Positions 52,569-63,169 of a stretch of DNA of 64,000 nucleotides are shown in pieces. The notes under the pieces are model-generated. The model did not search any database. It was not told the DNA's origin and saw nothing but the letters and a program-made list of their open reading frames with translations. A program made the translations under genes and the position numbers. Each line of letters begins with the position of its first letter. Position 1 is the first letter of the stretch. This DNA is from Actinomadura pelletieri DSM 43383 (GTDB lineage: Bacteria > Actinomycetota > Actinomycetes > Streptosporangiales > Streptosporangiaceae), in contig NZ_RBWU01000001.1 of NCBI RefSeq assembly GCF_003634705.1, positions 1 to 64,000 on the forward strand, read 5' to 3'.

Positions 52569-52769
52569 CTAGACCTCCTTGATCGCGCTCACCAGGCTCC
52601 GCCAGACGGACGACGTCAGCACCAGCGCCGGGCCTGCCGGGTCCTTGGAGTCGCGAAGTGCGCGAAGGTCACTGGACAGTGACGCCACCTCGACGCACTG
52701 GTCGCCGCTTCCACTGTAGGAGGACTTGCGCCAGACGGCACCGGTGAGTTCGCGCTGCGGGTTTGTCAC
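52569..52769 (-). CDS. DUF397 protein, 66 aa
   Basis: The sequence shows the full DUF397 signature: WRKSSYSGSGDQCVEVASL, then LRALRDSKDPAGPALVLTSSVW. GTG at 52769 overlaps the stop of a DUF5753 remnant upstream. DUF397 proteins are actinomycete partners of XRE-DUF5753 regulators, in Streptomyces linked to development. Here the partner is degraded, so the gene may be orphaned. Confidence 0.9.
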   Translation of the reverse strand: MTNPQRELTGAVWRKSSYSGSGDQCVEVASLSSDLRALRDSKDPAGPALVLTSSVWRSLVSAIKEV

Positions 52770-52988
52770 GGGCTGCTCCTTGCTGCCTCGACGATGAGGT
52801 GCGCGGAATCCTCGGGGGGACAGGACGCCTCTTCTATGCGTACGAAGCGGTCCCTATGTTTTGCTATTGCCTCCGCGCCCTCAAGGTAAACGCCACCCAT
52901 GGCCCCCTACGTAGGCGATATCTGGGACAGTGGGGTCTGGATACGAGAATATGGTGAATCGTCCGTCAGGGGTCCGTATGCTTCCGCG
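52766..52988 (-). pseudogene. Remnant C-terminus of an XRE-DUF5753 regulator
   Basis: On the minus strand, FTIFSYPDPTVPDIAYVGG continues, after a frameshift near 52900, as GGVYLEGAEAIAKHRDRFVRI and then SAHLIVEAARSSP, ending at a TGA that overlaps the DUF397 start. This is the usual DUF5753 end. The N-terminal three-quarters of the gene, including the HTH, is missing and an in-frame stop lies at the upstream end. Confidence 0.6.
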
Positions 52989-53372
52989 CCGTGGACGGAA
53001 CTACCTGATTCGTAACGAATGAACGTGTCCCGCACTGTGCCAAGGCAAACCCCTCTGAAGCCGTTGGCCAGTTGCTTCTAGAAGACAATGGACTCGAATC
53101 AAGCCTCTGACGATCTTCATATCGGTGGTGATCTCGCATCGCCGAGCCTCCTTCGTTTGGAGATCGTATGCGGTGCGTGGCGTGCTGGGGGCGCCGGGAC
53201 TCCGCAGGCGGCGGGTCCGTCGCCCCAGACGGGCCACGTCTCCTGCCAGTGGGCCCCCGGGCTTGCCGGGGCGGCCCATGACCGGAAGGAGGTGATAGCG
53301 CCTCTGCTTGGCCCGCAGTCCCCCGGACCGGCTGCTGCGGGGTCCCGGCCACATCCGATGAGGAGGTGGCCG
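52989..53372. other. Leader region before the pilin gene
   Basis: This is 384 bases with no supported gene. It contains a perfect 11-base Shine-Dalgarno match, AAGGAGGTGAT, at 53286-53296, not followed by a well-placed start codon. A 37-codon reading frame with a CVAC motif (ATG 53168 to TGA 53281) could encode a leader peptide. The pilin gene begins at 53373 with its own AGGAGG. Confidence 0.35.
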
Positions 53373-53720
53373 ATGCGCTCGAAGATGCCGCGGCAGGCGA
53401 CGTTCGCTGTCGCCGCTGTGTTGATGGTTGAGCTCGTGGTGTTCGCCGGGCCGGACGCGCTGGCGCAGACGGCCGTGGCCGCGCCGCCTAATGATCTGAA
53501 CATGGTAATCAACAACATCACCAAGTGGCTGACCGGTTTGTTGGTCGCGCTGGCGACGTTGTTCTTAACGGTCGGCTTCATCCGGTACCTGCTAGCCGGC
53601 GGTGATCCGGGTGAAGTGAGCAAGGCCAAGGACACCTTGAAGTACGCCGCGATCGGTTACGGAGGCGCGGTGATGGCACCGGTCCTGGTGAGCATCCTCA
53701 AGGGATCTGTTGGCGGTTGA
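53373..53720 (+). CDS. TrbC/VirB2-type pilin-like protein, 115 aa
   Basis: ATG has AGGAGG six bases upstream. A signal peptide (FAVAAVLMVELVVFAGPDALA) is followed by two membrane helices: NITKWLTGLLVALATLFLTVGFIRYLLA, a GGDPGEVSKAKDTLK loop, and AIGYGGAVMAPVLVSILKG. This is the pattern of small T4SS pilin proteins (TrbC/VirB2) in actinomycetes. No VirB4, VirD4 or other secretion genes are present, so it is an orphan or a remnant of a deleted transfer locus. Confidence 0.75.
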   Translation: MRSKMPRQATFAVAAVLMVELVVFAGPDALAQTAVAAPPNDLNMVINNITKWLTGLLVALATLFLTVGFIRYLLAGGDPGEVSKAKDTLKYAAIGYGGAVMAPVLVSILKGSVGG

Positions 53721-54320
53721 CCCGCGATGGCGCCCTGATCTCGTACCGTTCGTGCCGCCGTTGCGGTGGTCTGCTGTGCCGCAGCGTGGGCGACCGTCCT
53801 GGGAAGCCCGGCGACCGCACCGGTCGATACGCGTAGCGTCGGTCGCGGCGGCCGAGGCGCCGTCCACGCCGCATGTTCCCCCAGTCAGGCTCTCCTCCGA
53901 GGGCGCTTGAACCGAACGGAAAGCCTTATGAGCGTTCTCAGAAACTATGAGTCGCCGCAGGGACCCTATGAGTGTTCTCAGAGTTCTAAGTGGCGCCTCG
54001 AAGCCGGCACGGAGGTCAACAGCCCGCTGCGGTGGCCTTGGCGGAAATCGATCAGCAGAGACATCGAGGCCACCGCGATCATGCCATCCACGCTCACCGG
54101 CAGCAGCGCCCCCGTCCAGGACGTTCCCCGTACCGCGGCACTAGCTGGCACATGTGCTTGTAGCTGATCATTGCCGCGATTCCGGCCAGCCCGATGACGC
54201 TGGTCGCGGAGGCCCACCGGATCACCTGATCCGCGGGAAAGCTCCGCATGCTTGGCACGAAGTGGGTCGTTCCCGCGGCGATGAGTTCTGTGATGGCTTT
54301 GCAGTCGGTACCAGGCGAGT
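53721..54320. other. Eroded region downstream of the pilin gene
   Basis: About 600 bases with no intact gene. A short frame just after the pilin (about 53750-53830) reads like a signal peptide (AVAVVCCAAAWATVLGSPATA) with no continuing gene, suggesting loss of the next transfer gene. Direct repeats at 53927-53982 are listed separately. The rest is noise and shadow ORFs. Confidence 0.4.
53927..53982 (+). repeat. Paired TATGAGyGTTCTCAGA repeats
   Basis: TATGAGCGTTCTCAGA (53927-53942) and TATGAGTGTTCTCAGA (53967-53982) differ at one base and are 40 bases apart. A third partial copy, TATGAGT, lies at 53946. Each full copy contains the inverted pair TGAG/CTCA. Size and symmetry suit a protein-binding site. 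Confidence 0.5.
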
Positions 54321-55472
54321 TCAGTCCTTGCCGGGGATGAGGTCGGCGAGTCTGCGGGTTCCGCTGAGTTCTTCCAGTGCCTCGACGTGCGCATCTGTGA
54401 TCTTGGGGCGCAGGTTGGAGCCGATGTGCCAGTGGCCGGTCAGCCGGCCGTGCCTGCCTGCGACGATCGCCGGGCCAACTCCCAGTTTGGTCGCGAGCAT
54501 CAGCAGTTGGTCTCTGGTCCTGGCCTTGGCGATGGCGTCAGAGGCGTCGTCAGGGAAGAGAACGTTCTCGGCGAAGGCGTCCGCCTCCTGCTCAGCGGGA
54601 TCTTCCTCGGTCCGCTCGCGTTCGAGGCTGAGCAGTGTCGTCCTCTTAGGGTGCAAGAGGATGTGTCCGATTTCGTGAAGGAGACTGAACCAGAGGACGT
54701 CCGGCTTGCGCTGGCGTTCGGTGATCCCGATCACCGGCCGGTCGGCCGTGAGCCACCAGGTCGCAGCGGACATGCGAGATCCGGCAATCTGTCGGACGAA
54801 CACCAGTCTTACCCCGGCTTCCGCAAGAGCGTTGCGCACCACGGTGAAGCCGTCCACGACATTCAGTGTCGTCATCGCGGGCAGCTGTTTCGTGAGGGCA
54901 CGCAGCGCTCCGACCTTGAACGGGGCAGCCTCCTGCGCGTTACCCGCCAGATCGAGCATGCGCAGCCACAGCGCGGTGTTCTGCTCGACGACCTCGAAGG
55001 CTCGGCTCCTTCTGAAGGAGACCCGTGGCCGCTGCCAGGTCTGCTCGAACGCCGTCGGGGTCGCGACACCGAAGAACTTCAGGACCTTCTCGACGGCGGA
55101 CTCCTTGGCCTCCTTGGGGCCGATGATTCCGTGGCGGACGAGCGCCGGCCGGTCGAAGGACTCGAACCACTCCACGAATTCCGACAGGCGGCTGACCGCC
55201 TTCTCCCTGCTGATGTGTGCCTGATAGGCGGCGTCCACGCGTAGCCAGAACAGGGCGTCCAGGCCGAGAGCGTGTTCGAGCGCCTGGGCCACGTCGCCGG
55301 AGATGCCGATGTTCTGCTTGACAATCTGGTTGATGTGTTTCGGTGTCAGGCTGGTGCGGTCGGCGAGCTCCGCCTGTTTGATCCCCCGTTCGTCCAGGAT
55401 CGCCTGCAGGATCGCTCCCGGATGGACCGACCAGTCCGGCTCGAACTCCGGCGTGTCGGGCGGGAGCGTCAT
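54321..55472 (-). CDS. HTH-ImmA/IrrE metallopeptidase protein, 383 aa
   Basis: ATG at 55472 has GGGAG upstream. An N-terminal XRE/HigA-like HTH (ILQAILDERGIKQAELADRTSLT and HINQIVKQN) occupies about residues 18-75. A helical middle is followed by an IrrE/ImmA zinc-peptidase domain with the HEIGH motif and a distal EADAFAENVLFP. Such proteins cleave or counteract a partner regulator, often as antitoxins or stress/phage switches. The start overlaps the stop of a small gene upstream (ATGA), forming a pair divergent from the ubiquitin-like operon. Confidence 0.85.
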   Translation of the reverse strand: MTLPPDTPEFEPDWSVHPGAILQAILDERGIKQAELADRTSLTPKHINQIVKQNIGISGDVAQALEHALGLDALFWLRVDAAYQAHISREKAVSRLSEFVEWFESFDRPALVRHGIIGPKEAKESAVEKVLKFFGVATPTAFEQTWQRPRVSFRRSRAFEVVEQNTALWLRMLDLAGNAQEAAPFKVGALRALTKQLPAMTTLNVVDGFTVVRNALAEAGVRLVFVRQIAGSRMSAATWWLTADRPVIGITERQRKPDVLWFSLLHEIGHILLHPKRTTLLSLERERTEEDPAEQEADAFAENVLFPDDASDAIAKARTRDQLLMLATKLGVGPAIVAGRHGRLTGHWHIGSNLRPKITDAHVEALEELSGTRRLADLIPGKD

Positions 55473-55831
55473 CCCGCCGCTCCCTGCAGCACGGATCGCC
55501 CGGCGACGACCAAGTCGGCGACATCCAACTTGGGGACGGCCGCCGGGACGAGGTGAGGATGCAGCACCTCGACGTCGCCCTCCCCCTTGGCCACGGCATC
55601 GATGGTGACGGTTCTGTGGGCCAGCATGATCCGACTGGACACCTCGGCTGTCCTCGGCACGATCACGCTGACCAGTCCGGTGGCGAGGGCACTGACCAGG
55701 GAGGGCGCCGCTAGCCGCAAGATGTGCAACAGAATCATCACCTCGCCGAAGGCGACCGGCCATGTCTGGCTAAGCAGGCTGGACGAGCCGACGGCCTGCG
55801 CAAGCAACGGGTCCGGGAACGTCAGGATCAC
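55469..55831 (-). CDS. Toxin-like partner of the HTH-ImmA gene, 120 aa
   Basis: GTG at 55831 begins ILTFPDPLLAQAVGSSSLLSQ. The protein has a hydrophobic middle helix and a C-terminal beta region ending VPKLDVADLVVAG. Its stop overlaps the HTH-ImmA start, so they are co-translated. Gene order (small protein then HTH-ImmA) matches HigBA-like toxin-antitoxin pairs. The sequence is only loosely like a HigB/RelE toxin and lacks a clear active site, so the toxin role is inference. Confidence 0.5.
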   Translation of the reverse strand: MILTFPDPLLAQAVGSSSLLSQTWPVAFGEVMILLHILRLAAPSLVSALATGLVSVIVPRTAEVSSRIMLAHRTVTIDAVAKGEGDVEVLHPHLVPAAVPKLDVADLVVAGRSVLQGAAG

Positions 55832-55991
55832 AGGTCGATTATTCCCGCAGGCCGCCGAGGATCCAACCCGTCTCGCGACACGCCCGGCACAAAACTTAAC
55901 TATCTTCGCGATTTTTTCGTGCTTCAATGGTCTTGATCGATGGCTCAACTTTACCGAACGAGCCACAGGAGCCTCACGGAAGGTGTTCCTC
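55832..55991. promoter_or_regulatory. Divergent promoter of the HTH-ImmA pair and UBL operon
   Basis: This AT-richer 160-base region (AAAACTTAACTATC; GATTTTTTCG) lies between divergent operons and should hold both promoters. GGAAGG at its right end serves the UBL gene. An HTH product encoded on the left is the natural candidate to regulate both sides. Confidence 0.45.
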
Positions 55992-57488
<1,497 letters not shown>

Positions 57489-57492
<4 letters not shown>

Positions 57493-58856
57493 CTGACCGA
57501 CTCAGCTCCAACAACGTCCACCGGACCGCACTCCTATCCGCCCACGACGGCACTCAGCCCTCCATCGAGGCCGCACTCGACGCCCATGCGCGAACCGGGG
57601 TCCTGATCCAAGCTGACGCTACGACGTGCAAGAACACAGCCGGCCAAGCAGCCCTGCTCACAGCGGCAGCTACGGCCGTCCGCGCATTCGGCACCGTTTC
57701 CGTCACCGTCGACGCACCCGAGGCGGAACTGACATCCGGGCCATTTCGTGGCTCGACGCTCGGACCCGCCCTCACTGCAGTCGGGGCCACCCTCGCCGCA
57801 ACCGATCACCCGTCATGGCCGGTCCTGCTGATCGGCGCCCAGACGCCCTCGCCCCCGCCTCACCGCGACGCGCCGATACTCCGCGCATCCTGGAGCGCCT
57901 GGACCGCCCGCGTCCAAACTGGCGACGACCGGACCGAGGGCACAACGTGCGACGAGTCCTGCATTCTCGCCCCGATCGCCGCAGGCGCCCTCGCCGTGGC
58001 CGAGGCGTTCACCTTCACCCGGCAGTTGCCCGGCAACGACGCCGGATTCCGCGACGTATCGCTGGACCTCTGGTCGCCTGGCCGACCCGTCCCCGCGCCG
58101 GGGCCACCCCTGCGCTACGCACCCTGCGCTTGGTGGCTTGTCGGACTCGGCCATCTCGGTCAAGCCAACGCCTGGACGATCTCCTGGCTGCCCTACCAGA
58201 ACCCCGCCGACGTCGAGATCGTCCTCCAAGACGCCGATCTCACCAACCCCGCCAACCACAGCACCGGCCTGCTCACCCCTGTCGACTCCAATGGCACCCC
58301 GAAGCCCCGCCTCGTCGCGGCGACCCTCGACCGGCTGTCCTATCGGACCCGCATCATCGAGCGACATCTCACCACACACAGCACCGCAACTTCCGCGGAC
58401 CCGCATGTGGCCCTGATCGGCGTCGACAACCTCGACACCCGTCGACTCATCTCCTCCATCGGCTGGCGCACCGCCATCGACGCCGGTCTCGGCGCCGGAC
58501 ACCGCGACTTCTCAGCCATCGCGATCCACCGATTCCCCGGCTCTCACCACAGCGCCAAACTCCCAGCTTGGACCAGTCCCGGGGCGCCTTCCGTCACCGT
58601 CCCCGACCGACCCGCCTTCAAAGACGCGGAAGCCCGCCTCGGACGTTGCGGCGTCGTCGAGCTCGCGGGAAAGGCCGTCGGAGCCGCCTTCGTCGGAGCC
58701 GTCGCCGCATGCCTCACCGTCGCCGAGGCTCTGCGAGAACTCCACGGCGGTCCCGGATACGACGTCCTCACCCTCCACCTCCTCACCCACGACCCGCAAA
58801 CCGCCCTGGCCAAGACCCGTGCCGACATCGTCCACGCCGCACTCGTCCAATCCTGA
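57489..58856 (+). CDS. E1-like (ThiF-type) UBL-activating protein, 455 aa
   Basis: The C-terminal half is a ThiF/E1 adenylation domain: nucleotide loop GLGHLG at 219-224, QDADLTNPAN (248-256), IGVDN (311-314) with Arg318/319, and a conserved RCGVVELAGKAVGAAF with Cys387, the candidate catalytic cysteine. The N-terminal 200 residues look like a second degenerate Rossmann domain (CILAPIAAGALAVAEAF), as in two-domain bacterial E1s. It would adenylate the UBL C-terminus and pass it to the E2-like protein. It is the last gene of the operon, and decayed IS3 DNA follows. Confidence 0.8.
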
Positions 58857-58989
58857 CCACAGGCGACCACACCGGAGGGACGGACGAGCGCAAGGAGTGC
58901 GGGTTGCCGTTCTCGCGTGGCAAGGCCCGCCCATGCTAGATCGCCTCCCCTTTGTACCGGCCATGTGGTGGCGGCCCTTTAAGAGGCGA

Positions 58990-59575
58990 CCGCGTCGAGT
59001 CGTCCTGCACGGCCGGCTTGCTTGACCAACCGTCCCCAGCGCTCGCTGCGGGGATCCATAGGTGTCACCCGAGGGCGGTGAACAGGCGCTTGATCTCCTC
59101 ATTCAGCCGAGCGCACCGCTACCGGCGGGCGGTCGGCTCGCGGTTGATCCACTTGTAGAATCAGGACTGCGAGACCCCAAAGGCCCGGCAGGCGATCGCA
59201 TGCGGGATACCGAAAGTGGTCCCCTGGGACCCGATGAACTCCGCCACGATCATCGGTTCATCGAGTCTTTCACCCACAGCGCCACAGAGCGCTTGACGAC
59301 ATCACGCTCCACCTAAATTCGGCCTTCTCCTTCTCCCAGACCGCCCGCTCGGCCCGCAACCGTGCCAGTTCCTCGCGATCGGACTCGCCCAACTCCCCGC
59401 TGTCGGCACCACTTTGCGTCCGATCGTTCTTCACCCAGTTGTGCAACGTGTAGGGACTGATCCCAGCTCCCGCGCGACCTGCGCAACAGGCTTACCGGTC
59501 TCCTAGACGATCCGTACCGCTCCCGCGCGGAACTCCCGGATCGAACCGGCCTTTCTTGTCTCCCACGACCAACCA
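58990..59575 (-). mobile_element. Decayed IS3-family transposase remnant (orfA/orfB)
   Basis: On the minus strand from about 59570, orfA pieces are readable: KKGRFDP, then (after a one-base shift) EFRAGAVRIV, a stop, ETGKPVAQVARELGIS, and ELARLRAERAVWEKEKAEF. OrfB follows with MIVAEFIGSQG, HAIACRAFGVSQS, a stop, FYKWINREPTARR and EEIKRLFTA, then breaks off near 59000. Internal stops and frameshifts show it is long dead and truncated. No terminal repeats were found. Confidence 0.75.
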
Positions 59576-59690
59576 TCTCTCTGGTTCAGGTCTCCACGCT
59601 ACGAGGGGAGCCCGAGTTGGCTCTGAGGAGAGGCCGCCACCAGAGGCCATAACCGCGGTAACGCCTACTCCCGCCGTCTATTGTCTAGGC

Positions 59691-60224
59691 GTGGCTGATA
59701 TGCGGTGGATGGTGCTAGTTGCCGGCTCGGTGCGCTCCGGGAAGTCGACTTTCGCTCGAAGCGTGGTTGATCGATCTGGGGGTGTGTGTGTTGGATTCGG
59801 GGAAGTGGTGCGGTCTCGGGCGGCGGAACTTGGGCTTCCGGCTGAGCGCAGGTCTTGGCAGCACGTCGGTGAGGAGTGGGTGCGGTCTGACCCTGTTGGG
59901 CTCTGTGAACAGGTTCTTTCCCCGGTTGTGCATGAACCGCGTATAATTGTTGATGGCGTACGCCACATCGAAGTGTACGCCTTGTTGGTTCGTCGGGCGC
60001 AGGGGCGTAAGACGGTACTCGTGTTCGTGGACGCTGAACCGCGAATTCGTCGCCGCCGACTCTTGCGCGATGCTTTCGATCAGCCTGGCTTGGATAAGAT
60101 CATGGCACACTCGACAGAGAGCGAGTTGCCAGAGCTGCGTGCTAAGGCCGATCTCTTGGTCGATGGCACCGGGGACAACACACCAGCACTGAGCGCGTTG
60201 GCGACCCTGCTCGCAGAGCCCTAG
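59691..60224 (+). CDS. P-loop kinase-like protein, 177 aa
   Basis: Walker A GSVRSGKST is at residues 12-20. A VVRSRAAELGLP helix, RIIVDGVRHIEVYALL strand and a lid-like RIRRRRLLRDAF follow, consistent with a small nucleotide or nucleoside kinase fold. GTG at 59691 has no ribosome site and is preceded by a TATTGT-type -10, so the gene may be leaderless. It is convergent with the ASCH gene (four-base overlap), which links it to the radical SAM cluster by position. Confidence 0.65.
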   Translation: MADMRWMVLVAGSVRSGKSTFARSVVDRSGGVCVGFGEVVRSRAAELGLPAERRSWQHVGEEWVRSDPVGLCEQVLSPVVHEPRIIVDGVRHIEVYALLVRRAQGRKTVLVFVDAEPRIRRRRLLRDAFDQPGLDKIMAHSTESELPELRAKADLLVDGTGDNTPALSALATLLAEP

Positions 60225-60778
60225 AAGAGGATCTCCTGAGCTGTTGGCGTTGCGGAGCCGGCGATGACGACCCAGCCGCGTCTGTCTCTTTTCCGGATGC
60301 TGAATGGCTCCATGGTGGTGATGCTTGCCATGGTAATAAGAGTGGCGTAGCGGGCACGGGACCGGTCGGCCCAGAAGCCATCATCTGCGGGGGCTATGCC
60401 TTCGCCATACCGGGTTGCGACCTCCTCAAGGGGCGTCTTGTCGAGTTCGATGTGGCGGACTTCACCGGCGAGGCCAGCTGCACTGACCGGGCCTGCTGTT
60501 TGCTTGAAGAAGATGACATCTCCTGCTGTGACCTGCCCGAAGGGTGCAACCCTATGCCGGCTGAAGCGTGACTCGATCGTTTTGCGGCCATCAAGGAGCA
60601 GTCCGAGGTACGGTCCCGACATAACCGCGAGGTGCGTGCCGCGGTCGATGCTGGCTAGTACGTCCTGTGCCCATCTGTGTAGCCACTCCGGGCTGTCGCG
60701 GGCCTCAGCGACTGGTGCAGCGAGCTTGTCGATCTCGTTGAGACCGATCGAGGGGGCGGGTGGCGGGTGCATGGCCAC
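60221..60778 (-). CDS. ASCH-domain protein, 185 aa
   Basis: Residues about 50-115 show the ASCH (PUA-like) pattern: AVMSGPYLGLLLDGRKTIESR, then VTAGDVIFFKQ and LAGEVRHIEL. ASCH domains bind RNA or modified bases, and some have nuclease or amidohydrolase activity. GTG at 60778 or ATG at 60772 may start it. It is the last gene of a minus-strand operon with DUF4186, radical SAM and methyltransferase genes, 48 bases after the last. Confidence 0.8.
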   Translation of the reverse strand: MAMHPPPAPSIGLNEIDKLAAPVAEARDSPEWLHRWAQDVLASIDRGTHLAVMSGPYLGLLLDGRKTIESRFSRHRVAPFGQVTAGDVIFFKQTAGPVSAAGLAGEVRHIELDKTPLEEVATRYGEGIAPADDGFWADRSRARYATLITMASITTMEPFSIRKRDRRGWVVIAGSATPTAQEILF

Positions 60779-60826
60779 ACCCTGTCAGTCCTGTGGCGCA
60801 GGGCAAGGATCTTGAGGGTGTGTCGC

Positions 60827-62140
60827 TTAGATGCCCGAGCAGTATGTCTGGTAGGCGGCTTGCTCGGCTGTAACGATTTCGTCGATCTTGGTGATCGCCT
60901 GGCGCATGTCTTCCAGAGGAATGTGATGGCGAATGCCAAACTCGACGATCGTGTCTGTGGCGTCTCGTAGTGTGAGCGGTGAGGTACGGGCCCCGAGTTG
61001 GTACAGCAACGTGGCGGCGAGGCGAGAGTCGGGGCATGTAAGCACAGAGTTGCCTGACGTCCATACATTAGCCCGTGCGCGAACCGAGTGGCGCCGACTG
61101 ACGCTAGGGAGCGTGTCGCCTGGTACGAGCGTGTCAAATGCCAGCTTGCCCGAAGCTCGACTAGGAAGGTCGAGCACGCGCAGGCGTACATTGCCGAGGG
61201 CCACCTCGGTATTCTCGGCACAGTTCAGTGGTAATGGGGCGGAAAGTGAGTCCGCGTGAGGTTCAGGCGCTGCCACAACGGGCCGCTTAGTCAGTTGCCA
61301 TAGGGTGCCAGCGCGCCAGTCATGAGGGACTAGCGTGACACCGGCAGCGTGTAGGGCTCGGTACTCAAAGAACGGTGTCCGGTAACGCAAGCTACGAGGC
61401 TGAACATGCTGCAGGCTCAGACCAACACGTTTGGCGAGGGCTTGGACGTCCTGGAGTTCGGGAGCGGCGGATGGTCTGGTGAGCACGTCGGGGACGCAAA
61501 GCAGAACTGTGCCGCCAGGACGTACCAGTAGAGCGGCTGCGTGGACGAATGTGGCGAAGCCGTCGGGATACCAGGGCGGATCGCCGACCACGACGTCCGC
61601 TCGGTGAGCCCAGGCTCGTGGCGGACTCCAGCTTCGTAGGTCGGCCAATGATCGTTCGACTGTGCCGAGTAGGTCAGCTCTGTCGAGCGCTGACATGACG
61701 CCAGCATTCGAGTCAACGAGGAGCAGGTCCCTGGTACGACCGCAAAAGTGTGGGACAAGGGTGGGAGTTCCCAGCAAAGCGATTGCGCCGCTGTCGCGGG
61801 CGAAGTCGTGGCAACGGTCGGCGAGAAGAGCGCGTGTACGTGGTTCGAACCGCCACTCGTAGTCCAATGGATGCGGCAGCGGAAGGAGCTCCTGGAGCGG
61901 ATCTGGTACTTGGCGGTGAGAGGCTGTGCAACGCGCGGTGGTCACAGGAATGGGATAGCGGGACAACAGCGGAGCCAACTGGCTGGGCTCCACTACCCCA
62001 ACGTGCCAGGCGAGGTGAGCGAGTTGTTCTTCGGAAGGAACGCTGCCAGTGGAGATGCCAATGGTCGCGGCCGCAACCGCGACCCGGCGGTCACGCATTT
62101 CGGCGAACCGGTCATAGGTGACGGCCGGGACGATGGTCAT
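60827..62140 (-). CDS. DPPW-motif methyltransferase-like protein, 437 aa
   Basis: A SAM-like strand-loop (AIALLGTPTLVP, about residues 119-130) and the catalytic DPPWY at 187-191 fit an N6-adenine-type methyltransferase core. About 85 N-terminal and 200 C-terminal residues are family-specific, ending in a helical domain. ATG at 62140 is seven bases from the radical SAM stop. Similar MTase/radical SAM neighbours suggest joint nucleic-acid modification, by inference. The target base is unknown. Confidence 0.65.
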   Translation of the reverse strand: MTIVPAVTYDRFAEMRDRRVAVAAATIGISTGSVPSEEQLAHLAWHVGVVEPSQLAPLLSRYPIPVTTARCTASHRQVPDPLQELLPLPHPLDYEWRFEPRTRALLADRCHDFARDSGAIALLGTPTLVPHFCGRTRDLLLVDSNAGVMSALDRADLLGTVERSLADLRSWSPPRAWAHRADVVVGDPPWYPDGFATFVHAAALLVRPGGTVLLCVPDVLTRPSAAPELQDVQALAKRVGLSLQHVQPRSLRYRTPFFEYRALHAAGVTLVPHDWRAGTLWQLTKRPVVAAPEPHADSLSAPLPLNCAENTEVALGNVRLRVLDLPSRASGKLAFDTLVPGDTLPSVSRRHSVRARANVWTSGNSVLTCPDSRLAATLLYQLGARTSPLTLRDATDTIVEFGIRHHIPLEDMRQAITKIDEIVTAEQAAYQTYCSGI

Positions 62141-62147
62141 TGTCGAG

Positions 62148-63167
62148 TTACCTGCCTTGTGGCTTGTCCCCAAGGGGAACGTCAACGATGGAGGTGTAGG
62201 CCGGGCCGTGGGATCGCTCAGCAAGGACGGTGTTCCACGCATCGACCATCTGGTCCTGGACACCTAGCGCTTCCTCATGGGGTGTGCGCATCCGTGGCCC
62301 AACCGGGCCGAAGACGGTGATTTGAAGAGGAACCACCCGCCAGGGAAGGTACTCGTCGATGTCTTGCAGACGATCGACGAACCGCCGCATCACATCGAGT
62401 GGCGCTACCGGCGGTGTTGGGGTAGTAAGCGTGACGTAGCAGTAGATGTCCATTCCAGTTCGCACTAGGCGGCGCAGAAGGTCAAATTGCCGGTCGAAAT
62501 GTTTGGCGGGCGCTCCGGTGTTGAACGCAAACGAGTCGTGGTCGAATCCTTTCAGGCAGCATACGCGGCCGTAGTTTGCAGTGTTTGAGAGCCTGCTGAT
62601 CTCTTCGTCGCGCAGGTAGCGGAACAGGTAGTCATTGCTGAGGTTATCGTCACTCCAGAGATATACCTGAGTGGCGAGTCCTGCGTCGTTTAGTGCATCG
62701 AGCATCCAGACGGTCCATTCGGGAACTAGGTCGGGTTGACCGCCGGACAGATCGATGATCGCAGGCCTGTGGTTTGCGGGTAGCTGCTGGAACAGAGCGA
62801 CCAGGTGCTCAGCGGTAACCCAGCGGGAGTGGTCCCGATGTCCGGCCAGCAGATTGAATGGCACGAAGCAGTACCAGCATCGCCAGTTGCAGACCGCGTT
62901 CTGGTATACGAGCGCGGGCATCATCTGGGGTGGCCGGGGTAAGCCAAGCTTTTGCGCCGCCGGTGCGATGGGCAAAGGATTGTCGGGCCAGCGGGTTGAG
63001 GTGGCTTGGCGGAAATGGCGGATGCGGCCGAGTCCTTCGCAGACCACCGCTTCGGAAAGGTCGGGCTCTTGGTCGGAGTTGGCGAGGACGGATACCAGGA
63101 GTCGGCGACGGCTGGGGTCGATAGCGGCCTCGCGCAGTCGCTCAGCGAACGTGTCAGGGTCGCGCAT
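62148..63167 (-). CDS. Radical SAM protein, 339 aa
   Basis: The iron-sulfur triad is CNWRCWYC with Cys93, Cys97 and Cys100 (CxxxCxxC). It is followed by a GGEP-like SGGQPD and barrel strands. There is no SPASM-like extra cysteine cluster evident. The N-terminal 80 residues (HFRQATSTRWPDNPLPIAPA) are characteristic of an uncharacterised actinomycete subfamily. It starts two bases after the DUF4186 stop and is coupled to the methyltransferase gene. Confidence 0.85.
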   Translation of the reverse strand: MRDPDTFAERLREAAIDPSRRRLLVSVLANSDQEPDLSEAVVCEGLGRIRHFRQATSTRWPDNPLPIAPAAQKLGLPRPPQMMPALVYQNAVCNWRCWYCFVPFNLLAGHRDHSRWVTAEHLVALFQQLPANHRPAIIDLSGGQPDLVPEWTVWMLDALNDAGLATQVYLWSDDNLSNDYLFRYLRDEEISRLSNTANYGRVCCLKGFDHDSFAFNTGAPAKHFDRQFDLLRRLVRTGMDIYCYVTLTTPTPPVAPLDVMRRFVDRLQDIDEYLPWRVVPLQITVFGPVGPRMRTPHEEALGVQDQMVDAWNTVLAERSHGPAYTSIVDVPLGDKPQGR

Positions 63168-63169
63168 GA

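Noticed and set aside
57626..58939. Long plus ORF (437 codons) overlapping the E1-like gene
   Set aside because: It is a high-GC shadow frame, Arg/Pro/His-rich with no motif, while the 57489 frame shows clear E1 motifs and ATGA coupling.
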